Below are positions 1 to 10,316 of a stretch of DNA of 64,000 bases, piece by piece (position 1 is the first letter of the stretch; every line of letters starts with the position of its first letter). The notes beneath the pieces were generated by a model. That model was not told the DNA's origin. It made no database searches and saw only the letters and a program-made list of their open reading frames with translations. The stretch is taken from contig CM073203.1 of the NCBI GenBank assembly GCA_037042915.1, positions 1,550,001 to 1,614,000 on the forward strand, written 5' to 3'. The DNA is from Auricularia sp. M13 (Eukaryota > Basidiomycota > Agaricomycetes > Auriculariales > Auriculariaceae). Both the position numbers and the translations under genes were made by a program.

Positions 1-108
1 GAGCCCTTGCGTAAAGGCGACAAGAAGCCCGCGGACGACGACGGTGTGTCTATCCCCTGCGCTGCTGGTCTTCGCACGCTCATCATCCAGATTAGACGAG
101 GAGGGCCC
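1..108 (+). CDS. Possible 3' end of a gene entering from the left edge
   Basis: The first 43 bases read in frame as a Lys/Asp-rich tail (EPLRKGDKKPADDD). A good donor (gtgtgt at about 44) and an acceptor (ending in ccag near 108) would join it to a last exon holding only the final Asp codon and TAG at about 109-113. Charged low-complexity tails like this are common in fungal proteins. No function can be assigned from so little sequence, and the call rests only on the splice signals and the frame. The following stretch to about 550 shows nothing convincing. Confidence 0.3.
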
Positions 109-550
109 TGTCAAGGGTGGTTAATTCCCGTTCCGCGGATTGGAAGCTGCGAAGGATCTACTCATCGCCATGGCTGCCTTGGCCGCTACTGTGTCATTTA
201 TCTTGCTGTTGTACGCTTAGAACGAACAAGTATCTCACATTATTTATACACTTACTCAACTTGCTCAAGATACAACTATGACTAACTGCGTTGCGTCGCG
301 CTAGGTCTGACTTGCGCAGGCTCAGAGCTTATGCATCATGCTCTGTCTTCAGTTTGCAAGACCAAATGATTTTGTCGCCAGCGATTCGCACGCCTAGGCC
401 CTGGACGTTTTATCTCACATAAATTCGGCCCTTTTATCCAACCAAACGACACAGTTAACTCGCGCCTAACTCACCCACCGTCTCACACCTCGCCCACCAC
501 CTGACTGCCTGTCCAGCGTATCGCTTTCGCCAGCTTGGAATTGCTCAAGC

Positions 551-1005
551 ATGGTAAAAGAGCACGCGACGTCCTTTCGTACTACACAATCTGCAAAGTC
601 CTTGAACCTCCGTCGAGTCCCAGCTGCCACATTTTTTACGCCATCCTACAGGTTTCAACGCGATAAACAGCTATCCCGACCATCCCGTCTACGGAGCAAG
701 AGCTGGCCGAGCTCGAGCGCTGGCGAGACGCGAGCGACAAACTTGAGCTTGAGATTACCGCTGCCAGTGGACTCTACGACCCGTTCAGACAGCCAGCGCT
801 GCTCAACAAGGTGCTGACTCTGGACGAACCGTACACCGATCAGCACTGTCCCTTCGACCCCAAGGTTGCAGGCGGCGCGCTGGCTGTTCCAAAGGCGCTG
901 TTAAGCGTGGCCGTCCGCGAGCCTCTACGCGTCACATTGGAACGCGGTGAGCGCGTGCGGCGCGTTCGCGTGCTGCAAATGGGATGGCGGATGGAGCCGT
1001 ACTAG
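551..1005 (+). CDS. Possible small hypothetical gene
   Basis: From about 690 to 1003 one plus-strand frame is open and looks protein-like. It has an acidic, leucine-rich start (EQELAELERWRDAS), then a mixed segment around LTLDEPYTDQHCPFD, then an Arg/Val-rich end, and it closes at the TAG ending at 1005. An ATG at 551 opens a different frame, so a real gene would need an intron near 640-690 that I could not place with confidence. No family is recognised. It could also be a decayed gene piece. Confidence 0.25.
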
Positions 1006-1884
1006 GCGCGCAGACTCCCTCAGCAGTATCAGGTTGGGGGATGAGCTCGCATCCGACCGTGGCGAGGCGCCGGACTCGCCGGAGGTCATTGTCAACATCT
1101 ACCAGGCGTCATACAGCATCGACTATGATAGGATACCTAGACTTGTTTCTCATGCCCTGTGTTACACGTCGGGAGTGTACCTATTAGGGGATTAGTATCG
1201 CTGAAGCCCGAACATGCACCCTGCCACTGCCAGTTCTAAACCACCACTTGCGCTCGAGAGCACAATGCGCACATCCATCTCACTAGACAGCCGTGCAGAA
1301 CCTGTAGGGAGAATTTCTCTCTCTTTCAATATAGTTTCTCCGGCAGGGAGGAGCAGGCTAGGTTGATCTCTGGATGAAACAGATGACGTCCTTGAGGGGC
1401 TGAAAGGAGCAAGCCAACTGCTCCCCCGAAGTTCATACCGTCATAGAGCGGGAAAATCTACTGAGACCATTCAGAGGTTGCGACCGTGGGAATAAATGAC
1501 TGCTCCTACTGATCGCGATTAACCCGACCGGCGTGGAGAGCTCATGTGCTTTGTCAGCCATGTCGCCCTCTGGAAGCTCAAAATCGAGGGGTAGACTCCA
1601 GAAAGGAAGATCATTCCCGTGTGTCTCGGGGAATTTCGGGCTTAGCAAGATTCTTCTCTCATATTTCTGACGATGGGGAAAGGTTTTGAGTAGGAAGGGA
1701 GAAATTCAAGGTCCGCAGCGGATATAGCGGCCTGCCGCGCAACTCGCTAGTCTCGGCTGCGCCCGACTCCGTTCTCACGCGGATCTGAAATTGGACTACG
1801 AGCAAGCTTTGCAGCGCGGGCCTCGAATCTCATATGTAAGCCAACTTCGATCCTTTAGGTTTATAAGCAACAACGCCGTCTTAC
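1006..1884. other. Intergenic stretch, no gene seen
   Basis: About 880 bases with only short, unconvincing open frames on both strands. The right end is the promoter region of the first MDR gene. Nothing else is recognised. Confidence 0.4.
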
Positions 1885-1891
1885 TATATAA
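1885..1891 (+). promoter_or_regulatory. TATA box of the first MDR gene
   Basis: TATATAA lies 43-49 nt before the ATG at 1934. The two paralogues have TATA-like sites at similar distances (3632-3636 and, on the minus strand, 14733-14739), which supports a shared core promoter layout. Confidence 0.55.
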
Positions 1892-1933
1892 GCTCCGGGC
1901 TGATACCTCGCTGCACGAACGGACTGCACAGCA

Positions 1934-3311
1934 ATGGCTACCTACAGCACGACCAAGGCGCTCACCATCGTCCGGCGCAAGGACCTGGACGGTCTCGAAA
2001 TCCGCGAGTTCCCCGTGCCCGAGCTGAAACCACACCAACTACTCGTGGAGAACGTCGCGGTGGCGCAGAACCCGGGCGATTGGAAGCTGATTGTATACGA
2101 CCCGATCCCGACTCTGTACGTTCCTCAAGTAAGAGTGAAAGAAACTGACTCATCTTATTACTACCAGCGAAACCCTTGGCGGCGACGTCGCCGGCAAAGT
2201 TGTTCGCGTGGGCACGGGGGTCACAAAGTTCAAAGTTGGCGATAGAGTGGGCATCTTCAGTCTTCCATCGCGTACACTTTCCCTCAGACAGTACGGATTC
2301 AGGTGTTTGCTTTGACTGCGGTCCTCAGGGAGACGCCGCGCCACGGCGGTTACCAGACACTCACCATCACCGAGGAAGGTCTCACCACCCATCTTCCTCC
2401 GAGTTACACCTATGAGCAAGGAGCAACTATATCCGAGGCCTTCATTGCCTCTGCCTGCGGTTTCGTGTCTGGCCTCAAGCTTCCGCTCGAAATCGATGCG
2501 CCTCCAAAGAATGAGCCATTCTTGGTGTGGGGTGGCAGTTCCAGTTGCGGCGCATTTGGCAAGTAGCATTCCGACTCTCTATGCTGCGCCTACTGATTCT
2601 TCATTAGCTGTACAGCTGGCCAAGCATGCGGGCTACACTGTTTTGGCGACCGCGAGTCCCGCAAACCATGACTATGTCAGGTCGCTGGGCGCTTCGCAGG
2701 TCTTTGACTACCGTGATGGTCAGCTCTGTCCGCCTCCAAACCCCTTTTTCAACATCTCATTCACCTTCACAGCCGATGTCGTGTCGAAAATCCGCGCCGC
2801 GGCCGGTCCAAAGCTCTCCCTGGTCCTGGAGTGCGTGCCACCCATTCCTCATGACATGAAACCCGACCCACATACACCTTCAGTGCAATCGGGGAAATTA
2901 CTCCCACAACAGCGGCCGCGGAGTGCATAACGGCTCCAAAAGGGCTCGTCGCTACCGTCATGATGGTTCCCGGGCCGAATGGCCAGTTTGGCCTCGTTCC
3001 CGATGAACTCAAAGACAAGTTCGCCCCTCGCGGCGTCGAGTTCGTTCCTGCGTGGACTTTCAATATCGACGTTCCTGGCGTGCGGGAACCCGTGATTTCC
3101 GCGCTCGAGAAGCTGGTGCAATCAGGCAAGTTGATCCCTAACCCAGTCAAGGTCCTTCCTGGTGGCCTGCGTGCTGTCCCGGAGGGCCTGAAGCTTGCCC
3201 AGGCCAATAAAGTAAGCAGGTCATGGGTGCTTTAAAGATGTTGATCTCCGACCTTTTCTTCAGGTATCAGGCCAGAAGATTGTCTATCGCATTGCAGACA
3301 CCCAGTTCTGA
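1934..3311 (+). CDS. MDR-family (toxD-like) NAD(P)H-dependent oxidoreductase, copy 1
   Basis: Seven exons are inferred: 1934-2115, 2168-2246, 2303-2558, 2608-2718, 2773-2830, 2884-3211, 3264-3311. The protein starts MATYSTTKALTIVRRKD and has the GroES-like fold of quinone-reductase/enoyl-reductase-type MDR proteins (VAVAQNPGDWK, then GDVAGKVVRVG). The Rossmann part contains WGGSSSCGAFAVQLAKHAG, the NADP-binding loop region. The C terminus (LIPNPVKVLPGGL to VYRIADTQF) matches both paralogues. I see no structural or catalytic zinc Cys cluster, so it is probably a zinc-free member acting in the cytosol; the substrate is unknown. In toxD-like families the role is often trans-enoyl reduction, but no polyketide synthase is nearby. 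The third intron appears to be of GC-AG type (gcaagt donor at 2559). It lies 359 bp upstream of copy 2 in the same orientation, a tandem pair. Confidence 0.85.
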
Positions 3312-3631
3312 GGTAACTTGGAGCGGCCGACGTTTTCGTACATGTATGTCATATGAAACTCGAATCTACTATCGTGTGAGCCACCCACAAAAGAGGAGCG
3401 GGCACTGCATATCACCCTGGAGAATGCACCATGTCTTAGGGATCCCGCCCATTTGACTGTTCTCGGAATCGGAGCCAAAACGGGACGCGGCCGTTCTTCT
3501 TACCTTCATGTTCGAGCTGACTCTCCGCTCCACGAGCAGCCCAAGGCAGATTACAGCATCCGCATACCCGGCGGACATGGTCACCGAAAGAAATGCCGCC
3601 ATCGCGGCTCCAGCTGGCTTAACCGTCTCCA

Positions 3632-3636
3632 TATAA
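3632..3636 (+). promoter_or_regulatory. TATA-like box of the second MDR gene
   Basis: ATATAAC sits about 35-40 nt before the ATG at 3671, in the short spacer after copy 1. Confidence 0.45.
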
Positions 3637-3670
3637 CTTGCTTCTTCGTTCTGCCAGTAGCATCCTCAGC

Positions 3671-5006
3671 ATGGGCGACGACTACAGCACCACCAAGGCA
3701 TTGACCATCACTGCCCGCAAGGACTTCGACTCTTTGAAGATTCTCGAGTTCCCTGTCCCTGAACTCGAGCCGCACGAGCTCCTGGTGGAGAATATCGTGG
3801 TCGCTCAAAATCCGGTGGATTGGAAGCAACTCGCGTGGGATTACTGGATTCCAGACATGTACGTATCGTAGCCTCCTGGACGTACCTATAGCTGACCTTT
3901 CAAGCCCATGGACCAACGGATGCGACGTTACAAGTAGCGTTGTGAAAGTCGGGTCGGGCGTAACGAAGTTTAAAGTCGGCGACCGGGTGAGCATTGTCTG
4001 CGCATTAGGGTCGCGCGGGCCCCGCTGAAAGGTGCGAAGGTCATCTCGTACCTTTCGCGTCGGACTGCCAGACACGGATCCTATCAAACGTTATCGATTG
4101 CGGACGAGGACTTGACGGCTATTCTCCCACAATCGTACACCGACGAGCAAGGCTCAACGATCCCCCTCGGCTTTATTACTGCCACTTGCGGCTTCATTGA
4201 CGCGCTCAAAATACCGCTGAGCGTGGACGCACCGGTAAAGAATGAACCGTTGCTTGTCTGGGGCGGAAGTTCTAGCGTCGGTGCTTTTGGTGCGGTTCAG
4301 TTTCTTCTTGCAGGCATGCAGTATGGCCCTGATGCGGAATTCAGCGATACAATTGGCTGTGCATGCAGGATACACTGTGTTTTCTACTGCTAGTCCCGCA
4401 AATCACGCCTATGTGAAGTCATTGGGCGCTTCTCAAGTTTTTGATTACCACCAACGTACGTCTTTCCTTTTGGCGGCACTCCTGGTCAACTAATTCAGAG
4501 CTCAAAAGCCGATGTGGTGGAGAAAATCCGCACTGCCGTTGGTCCCAACCTTTCCGTTGTTTACGAGTGAGTGGGAAGCGTATAAGTACACACGGCATGC
4601 TTCCTGACCGATCCTTTCACGAAGCGCGATCTCTGAGAACGGGTCCATCGAGGCTTCCGCGGCAAGCATCACAGCGTCAAGTGGATTAGTTGCGTCCGTG
4701 CTAGGCATTCCGGATAAGGACTTTGGTCATGTCAAGGTGGTCTCGGCGTCTGCATTCCGTATTTCCGACGCAGGCATTCGGGAGAGCACGTACGACGTGC
4801 TCAACCGCTTGCTTCAGTCGGGAAGGCTCATACCCAACCCTGTCAAGCTCATGCCCGGGGGATTAAATGCGGTCAAAGAGGGCTGGCTGCTCGGCCAAGC
4901 GCGCAAGGTCCGTGCACGGCGCGCTGAGATCTCTGATCCTCATCGAGTCGGCTTTCAGATTTCTGGTGAGAAGCTCGTGTATCGTATCGCAGACACGAAG
5001 TTCTGA
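3671..5006 (+). CDS. MDR-family (toxD-like) oxidoreductase, copy 2
   Basis: Inferred exons are 3671-3858, 3905-3986, 4040-4289, 4345-4455, 4509-4566, 4625-4907 and 4959-5006, the same seven-exon plan and intron phases as copies 1 and 3. The start MGDDYSTTKALTITARKDF aligns with both. The GroES-like segment has VVAQNPVDWKQLAWDYW, and the nucleotide-binding segment has WGGSSSVGAFAIQLAVHAG followed by STASPANHAYVKSLGASQV. It ends VYRIADTKF. The second conserved Gly of the fingerprint (VGAYG in copy 3) is Ala here and in copy 1. The predicted protein is about 345 residues, normal for the family. The reaction is inferred to be NADPH-dependent reduction of an enone or enoyl substrate; the natural substrate is not visible from sequence. 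Confidence 0.85.
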
Positions 5007-5552
5007 GGGGGGTGGGGGCGGGGGGTATACAAACCACCTTGCGCAGCCGGAAAGCCGGAAAGACCATTGCTTCCGTTAGGCTCATCGGTCTTCTGTATCT
5101 CTGTATCAGCCTTCAGGCCCCTATTAAGAGACCTTTTCGTCTTGCTCGATCGTGTTAACGGTGCCGTCGGTCCCTGAAGCCGACATAAACAACGCTCGAT
5201 TGCTACATGAAATATCGCGAGGTGAAGTCTTAAACTCTTGACACTTGCTTTCCTCCTTCTCATCAAAGCTGGGTGCCAGGTGAACCTTGGCCGGGATAAC
5301 CACAGAGATCGACCTGGATCGACGGAGTGTTGTTGATTAGGCTTCATGCAGCACAGGATCGCCAGGGGCGAGCTGTGGAATCAGCACAGCCATGTGGCTG
5401 CACACATCCCGCTCGAAGGCTGCAGCAACAACCGTCCTGATGTGCCCGCGCGGCTGCAGTGCGCCCACAGCGTCTCCATCTGCCCGCCGCCGCTGAACTA
5501 GATGACACTGCTTTGTATCATTCTTCTCTTTCTCTTACCCTCTCCTTCGTCC
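5007..5552. other. Intergenic stretch between MDR copy 2 and a membrane-protein gene
   Basis: No convincing coding sequence. It should hold the terminator region of the left gene and the promoter of the right gene. A G-rich run follows the stop codon at about 5007-5025. Pyrimidine-rich sequence just before 5552 resembles a fungal leader. Confidence 0.4.
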
Positions 5553-8032
5553 ATGGGGTCGGGACTCGCGGTCGTCGTTCTGGCGCTCTTGCGCGCCGGC
5601 GTGCGCGCACAGAATGTGAGTATTGAAGGCTGTCACCCGATTGGACAATGGCTGACACAAGTCATGCTGCAGACTACCGCGAAATGCCTGGGCGACTTTA
5701 GCTGGGTGTGTCATTGAGTGGCAAGGCCCGAGGAGATTTCATGCTAAGCGACGATACCGATAGTCCTTCAACAACTTCGGGCAGAGTCCATGTCTTGTCG
5801 CTGCGTGCGCGTCTCTTCTCCTGCAGCGATCACCGATCTTACATCACGCCTTTCTCAGTTACCTGCTCCTCCCATGCACGCCCGGCGGTGGGCGAGTGAG
5901 CGCTCTACCAGCGTCGGGTAGTAGCTATATCACGCCAGTGTCTGGCGGATCGTTGGACACCAACGCGTGAGTCATTCGGATGTGGTCTATTCCATAGCCG
6001 AACTGACATGCATTGACAGTTGCGTGAGTTTTCGCGCGGAATGGTGATGGCAGGCAGTAATTGACGTTGATGGCAACGCCGTCTGCAGACGTGCTCGAGT
6101 GTCACGTACAGCGCTATTCAGGCATGCGCACTGTGCCAGGAAGGCAAAATTGTCACGTACGTTGCATATTTGCACGTATCTCTGAGACATGCGGCCAGGC
6201 TCATTTCCACCCCCGCAGATGGTCAGACTGGAGGGCGAACTGTAGCGACGAGCAGATATCTATCGGACAGTACGTTTCGTATCACCCTGCAACGAAGGTC
6301 GCGTCTCACTCTACGCGGCCCTGAATAGGTATCCAGAAGTCGTCGATCCTGCCACTCGGCTACCGCAGTGGTTGTTTCAGGACGTGGTCAAGAGTAACAG
6401 ATTCGACTCCTCCAAGGCTGAGCAAGTGGCTGCCTCGTCGTGTACGCGAAACAGCAATCGCACGCTTCGAGGGTCATTCTGACAGAGCTTATCGGCAGTG
6501 CCGGACAACAGGGCAGGTATTCCAACTACCGCCACCTCCACCCCGACGCCGCCGGTGACCCGAAGACCGTCACCGAGCCCATCTAAGCCAGTGCCACTAT
6601 TCGCTGTGCGTTCTTTCCCTATATGAAGCAGTGGATCTACGAGAGCTGGAACTCACCCGCCATGAACATCCAGATAATTGCGGGCACCATCGGCGGGATT
6701 GCGACGTTGCTGATCACCGCAATAATTACCACCTGTGTCATCCGCCGGAGAAGGCGACGACGGCAGGGCGACGAGGGGGAGAAGGGAATGCGGCAGCATA
6801 GCCGTGGGAAGAGCATCGAGGATCTGGTGATCAGCAAGCCGGTCCTGCCACCTACGCCGAACACCGGCTCGAGCTTCGGCCCTCCGGGCCCTGCACCATG
6901 GCCGACTGCGTCTAGCGGGGGTCGCGCTGCGTCCGGGTGGCCACAGGGACCGCGTACATCGCGGGGAGCACAACCTCTGCCAGTAACGGTCACTGTGCAA
7001 AGCCCCGACAGCGAGCGCAGAGTTCGCATACGGCCTGAACCTAGCAGTGTCACCAGCCCAACATTGACCGTCGCGCGTTCAGATGCCGGGAGCGTTGGCC
7101 ATCAGGCGTCCCAAGCCAGTCCAGTATCGCGGACGACGAGTCCGCGGCCTGTTGCGGGGCCAATTCCTCAGGCACCTTATGGTACGTCATGTTGCAACAG
7201 CAGCTTTGCAATGGAGACTAACATCTGTTGCGTTTGCGAACTGGTAGACCCAGAAGACCCGCGCACATGGCCACCATCGGCACCACCTCCGCGCAAGCTC
7301 CAAATCAAGATGCAAGGGCTTCCTGCGACGCCGCGTCAGCAGCGGGCGGTGCGCGTCAACTCACGCGACGACGGCAGGGCGAGGTACCCAACGCCACAAC
7401 TGGGTGAAAGACCCGAGCTGGAGACACAGCCGCAGATTGGAGTCGCCGTGCGCAACGTGCGCCCTGCCGTGTCCAGACATTCGCCGTCGTCAAGCCAGAC
7501 GGCACTGGTATCATCTGCATCGGCGTGGACACCGACATCACGGATGGGCCATTCGCCGAGTCTGAGCGATAGTCGCGCCGTTCCACACTCGCCAGCATCG
7601 AGCCGGAGCGGGCTCGGCGTTGTGGCCACCGCTCTCCACGCGCGGTCCCAATCGTCCAGCCACATAATGTTGGGTCAATCACGGACAGCGCCCGCGCTGA
7701 CGTCGCAGTCATCCAACCAAAGCCTGAGCCTATACGCCCAATCGTACGGCTCGTTGAGCCAGAGCGGCGCTTCCGCAGCGTCGCCGTCGTCACGACGCGA
7801 GGTCGCGTGGCATTCGCCGTCCTCGAGCCATAGCCATAGTAGATATGCGCAGTCTCCAGGTCCAAACCAGAGCGTTCCAGCAGGGCAGGCGCATTCTCCG
7901 ACGTCGAGCACGTCTAGCGGAAGCGCCATGCGCTATAAGAGCCCGAGCGAGCTGCTTGCGCTGGAGCGTTCTGGCTCTACAAGCACGGTAGGCCGGCCGC
8001 CGCTGCAAGATATGTACGAGGGGAGGCAATGA
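5553..8032 (+). CDS. Single-pass plasma-membrane protein with Cys-rich ectodomain and long Ser/Pro-rich tail
   Basis: About nine exons are inferred. The ATG at 5553 gives a clean signal peptide (MGSGLAVVVLALLRAGVRAQ) with an Ala-x-Ala-like cleavage region before QN. An in-frame ATG at 5502 would add a pyrimidine-encoded stretch and is less likely. Exon pieces then encode AKCLGDFSW, FGQSPCLVAA, VTYSAIQACALCQ and WSDWRANC, a pattern I know from many Agaricomycete membrane proteins of unknown role. A Ser/Thr/Pro stalk precedes one transmembrane helix near 6675-6745 (IIAGTIGGIATLLITAIITT), closed by an Arg-rich stop-transfer run. The cytoplasmic tail of roughly 400 residues is Ser/Pro/Gln-rich with recurring HSPSSS-like units, so it may be heavily phosphorylated. 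The segment 7182-7247 is flanked by GTACGT and TAG and is 66 nt long, so it could be a retained or skipped in-frame intron. Function is unknown; a cell-surface sensor is a reasonable guess. Confidence 0.7.
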
Positions 8033-8506
8033 TGTTGATACGTCGCAGAGTCCGGAGCATGGCGAGCGTCGATAATGCTGGGCATTGCGCGGACACGGTG
8101 TTTCGCAAGAGTTTGATCAGTGGACAGTCTTCCGTCACAGCCATTCATTCATTCTGGTTCTTGTTCGCCGTGGATTGTATGTAACTTACTTGTATTCTTT
8201 CACTTCATAGGTCGCCAGGCGACGTGAGCAATCAAAGGTTGCAGTACTGTAAATTGGTCCTGCCATCATGATCAGGAATAGCATGCACAAAGATAGAAAC
8301 TCAAGTAATATACCAGATTTTGCACGTGACTATGATAAAATATAGCCTGTTTCACCAGGACTGAGGTAGCTGGGGCGCAAGGACAAGAACGAGGGCCGAT
8401 GCGGCTCCGGCCGATTTTTTTTGCTGCTTGAACTCCCGCCTGGCGACCTCGACAGGCACATCGGCATATTACGCGTCTGCTAGCTGAAACTGACCAACGC
8501 AATAGT
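8033..8506. other. Intergenic stretch before the F-box gene
   Basis: No gene seen. It separates the stop of the membrane-protein gene from the F-box gene start. The last 100 bases are the likely promoter and leader. Confidence 0.4.
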
Positions 8507-10249
8507 ATGGCTACTATTGCGGACGACGCTGTACTCGCCAAAATCGAATTTATCGAGGACGGCATTCGGCATACCGACCTGCGCCACGCGAGCGTGCAGG
8601 CAGAGTTGTCGAAGGCCAAGGATGCGCTCGAGCACGCACAACGAGCCGTCGATTGTCTTTCTGCTGAACAAGCGTCATTAATCGCTTGTCGGCTTGCACT
8701 GGCAAAGAATCTCGCGGACGAGCGCTCTTCTCTCAAACGCGCACATGGCCAGGCCAAGGCCGCTCGCATCCAGAAGATTCTTGCTTTATTCCCTCCAGAG
8801 CTGCTCCAGGCTGTATTCCTGGAGGCGACGAACTGTGTCGAAAACGTCTGGCCTGATGGCGAGACTTGGTACTGGTGCTTCGAGACCGAGCACACGACTC
8901 TACCGTTCACTTTGGCAGCGGTGAATCGTCGGTGGAGGGAGGTAGCACTGGAAACCCCTGCCATTTGGACATTCCTGGGAGTACGTCTAATCCGCGACCA
9001 GGACCGCTCTGCCGTCCTTGGATACGTCAAACAATTCCTGAGCAGATCGAGAGGCCGACCGCTAGACATCTTCCTTGACTGGACTGGGTCCAACTGGCAG
9101 GAATCGAACGGCTACAAGAACATTCTGGATGCCGTCGGTCGCCATATAAATCGGTGGCGGAGAGCTTCAGTTACACTTCCCAATAACACCCCGGAGGATG
9201 CTCTGGACTTCTTGCGATTGCCCATGCCTCGACTGGAGTACTTGCACCTACACGCAGAGGAGGTGACCACTCTGTCTTTACCTTTGTCAGCGTATCTTCC
9301 CTTTTGTCCTCGTCTGCGTCGCCTTCATAACTTCGCCATTTACGCGGTCCCGAGACAGCCAATGATGGATTTGGTGTCCGTCGATGTCGAGATTGACGGA
9401 ACTTCCATAGGCCATGTGTGGACGATGCTTCGCGTAGCCTCTTCTGTCCGAGAGCTTCACATCAAGTTCGTTTCGCAACCCGAGGGCGGACTGGCAGGTC
9501 CTCCAGGATCTCTTGTTCTGCCCAATCTCCTGGAGTTTGGGATCTACGGGTGCTACGAATCCTATATGCCATGGATCCATCATCTGGGGATGTCACGGCT
9601 GCACACCATCTACGTCGAGGGTTTTCATGCTGCCGAACCCTTGTCCACGACGTTTGACAAGGTTGCGAATACGGTGACTACCCTCATTGTCTACGGGGAC
9701 GCTGAAGATGAACTCGTAACCATGGATGATATGCCCTATATACGGAAACTACACAACCTCCGGTGTCTTATTATAAGGGAATGCACCGGCGTCGGGCCCG
9801 ACATGTGCTCGTTATTCGGGTCGCGCGAGGCTTCTGGCCTTCCACACCTTGAGAGCATCGTCATTGAGGACCCGACCTTGGACGACGAGCAGGCTGCGTA
9901 CGTGTCGGAATTTATGCAGACGCTGCATGCGCAAGTAGCCTCCGGCGCGGAGGGTGCGATCTCGTTCAAGCTTCAAATTGAAGCGGACGATGGCGACGTG
10001 CCCAAGTGGCTTCTCCAGCAATACAAATTCATTACCGGGGACGGCGACGGTGGCGACGTGGGCGCAAGCGAAGGCGAAGTGGGCGGCTCGCCCGCGGCGA
10101 GCAACGCGCAATCCGCATCTGGCAGCGAGAGCGAGGAGGCGGAATTTACGGATGGCGACAGCTCTGGCGAGGCGTATACATCTGACGCTTCGTGGGAGGA
10201 AAGCGACGACGACGGCCCGGATATTATGGACGAAACAGTTGATGATTAA
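8507..10249 (+). CDS. F-box-like protein with leucine-rich C-terminal part
   Basis: A 580-residue intronless reading frame, unusual beside its intron-rich neighbours but normal for the expanded F-box families of Agaricomycetes. Residues 1-85 form a coiled coil rich in Ala, Glu and Leu (AELSKAKDALEHAQRAVDCL). The F-box-like core follows at about 88-150 (ILALFPPELLQAVFLEAT, then LAAVNRRWREVALETPAIW), the usual signature for binding Skp1 in an SCF ubiquitin ligase. Residues 200-490 carry leucine-rich-repeat-like strands (LEYLHLHAEEV, LHNLRCLIIREC) that would bind the target. The last 70 residues are very acidic (ESEEAEF, SWEESDDDGPD). The ATG is the first in frame and follows a clear upstream stop. 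Target and pathway are unknown. Confidence 0.82.
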   Translation: MATIADDAVLAKIEFIEDGIRHTDLRHASVQAELSKAKDALEHAQRAVDCLSAEQASLIACRLALAKNLADERSSLKRAHGQAKAARIQKILALFPPELLQAVFLEATNCVENVWPDGETWYWCFETEHTTLPFTLAAVNRRWREVALETPAIWTFLGVRLIRDQDRSAVLGYVKQFLSRSRGRPLDIFLDWTGSNWQESNGYKNILDAVGRHINRWRRASVTLPNNTPEDALDFLRLPMPRLEYLHLHAEEVTTLSLPLSAYLPFCPRLRRLHNFAIYAVPRQPMMDLVSVDVEIDGTSIGHVWTMLRVASSVRELHIKFVSQPEGGLAGPPGSLVLPNLLEFGIYGCYESYMPWIHHLGMSRLHTIYVEGFHAAEPLSTTFDKVANTVTTLIVYGDAEDELVTMDDMPYIRKLHNLRCLIIRECTGVGPDMCSLFGSREASGLPHLESIVIEDPTLDDEQAAYVSEFMQTLHAQVASGAEGAISFKLQIEADDGDVPKWLLQQYKFITGDGDGGDVGASEGEVGGSPAASNAQSASGSESEEAEFTDGDSSGEAYTSDASWEESDDDGPDIMDETVDD

Positions 10250-10316
10250 CCCACCTTGGATGCCATCGTATTATTACTACTAGTAGTATTTGCAACGTCA
10301 GTGTGTGGCTTCTATT

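Noticed and set aside
8272-9093. 273-codon minus-strand frame overlapping the F-box gene
   Set aside because: Ser/Arg/Cys-rich shadow of the plus-strand F-box gene.
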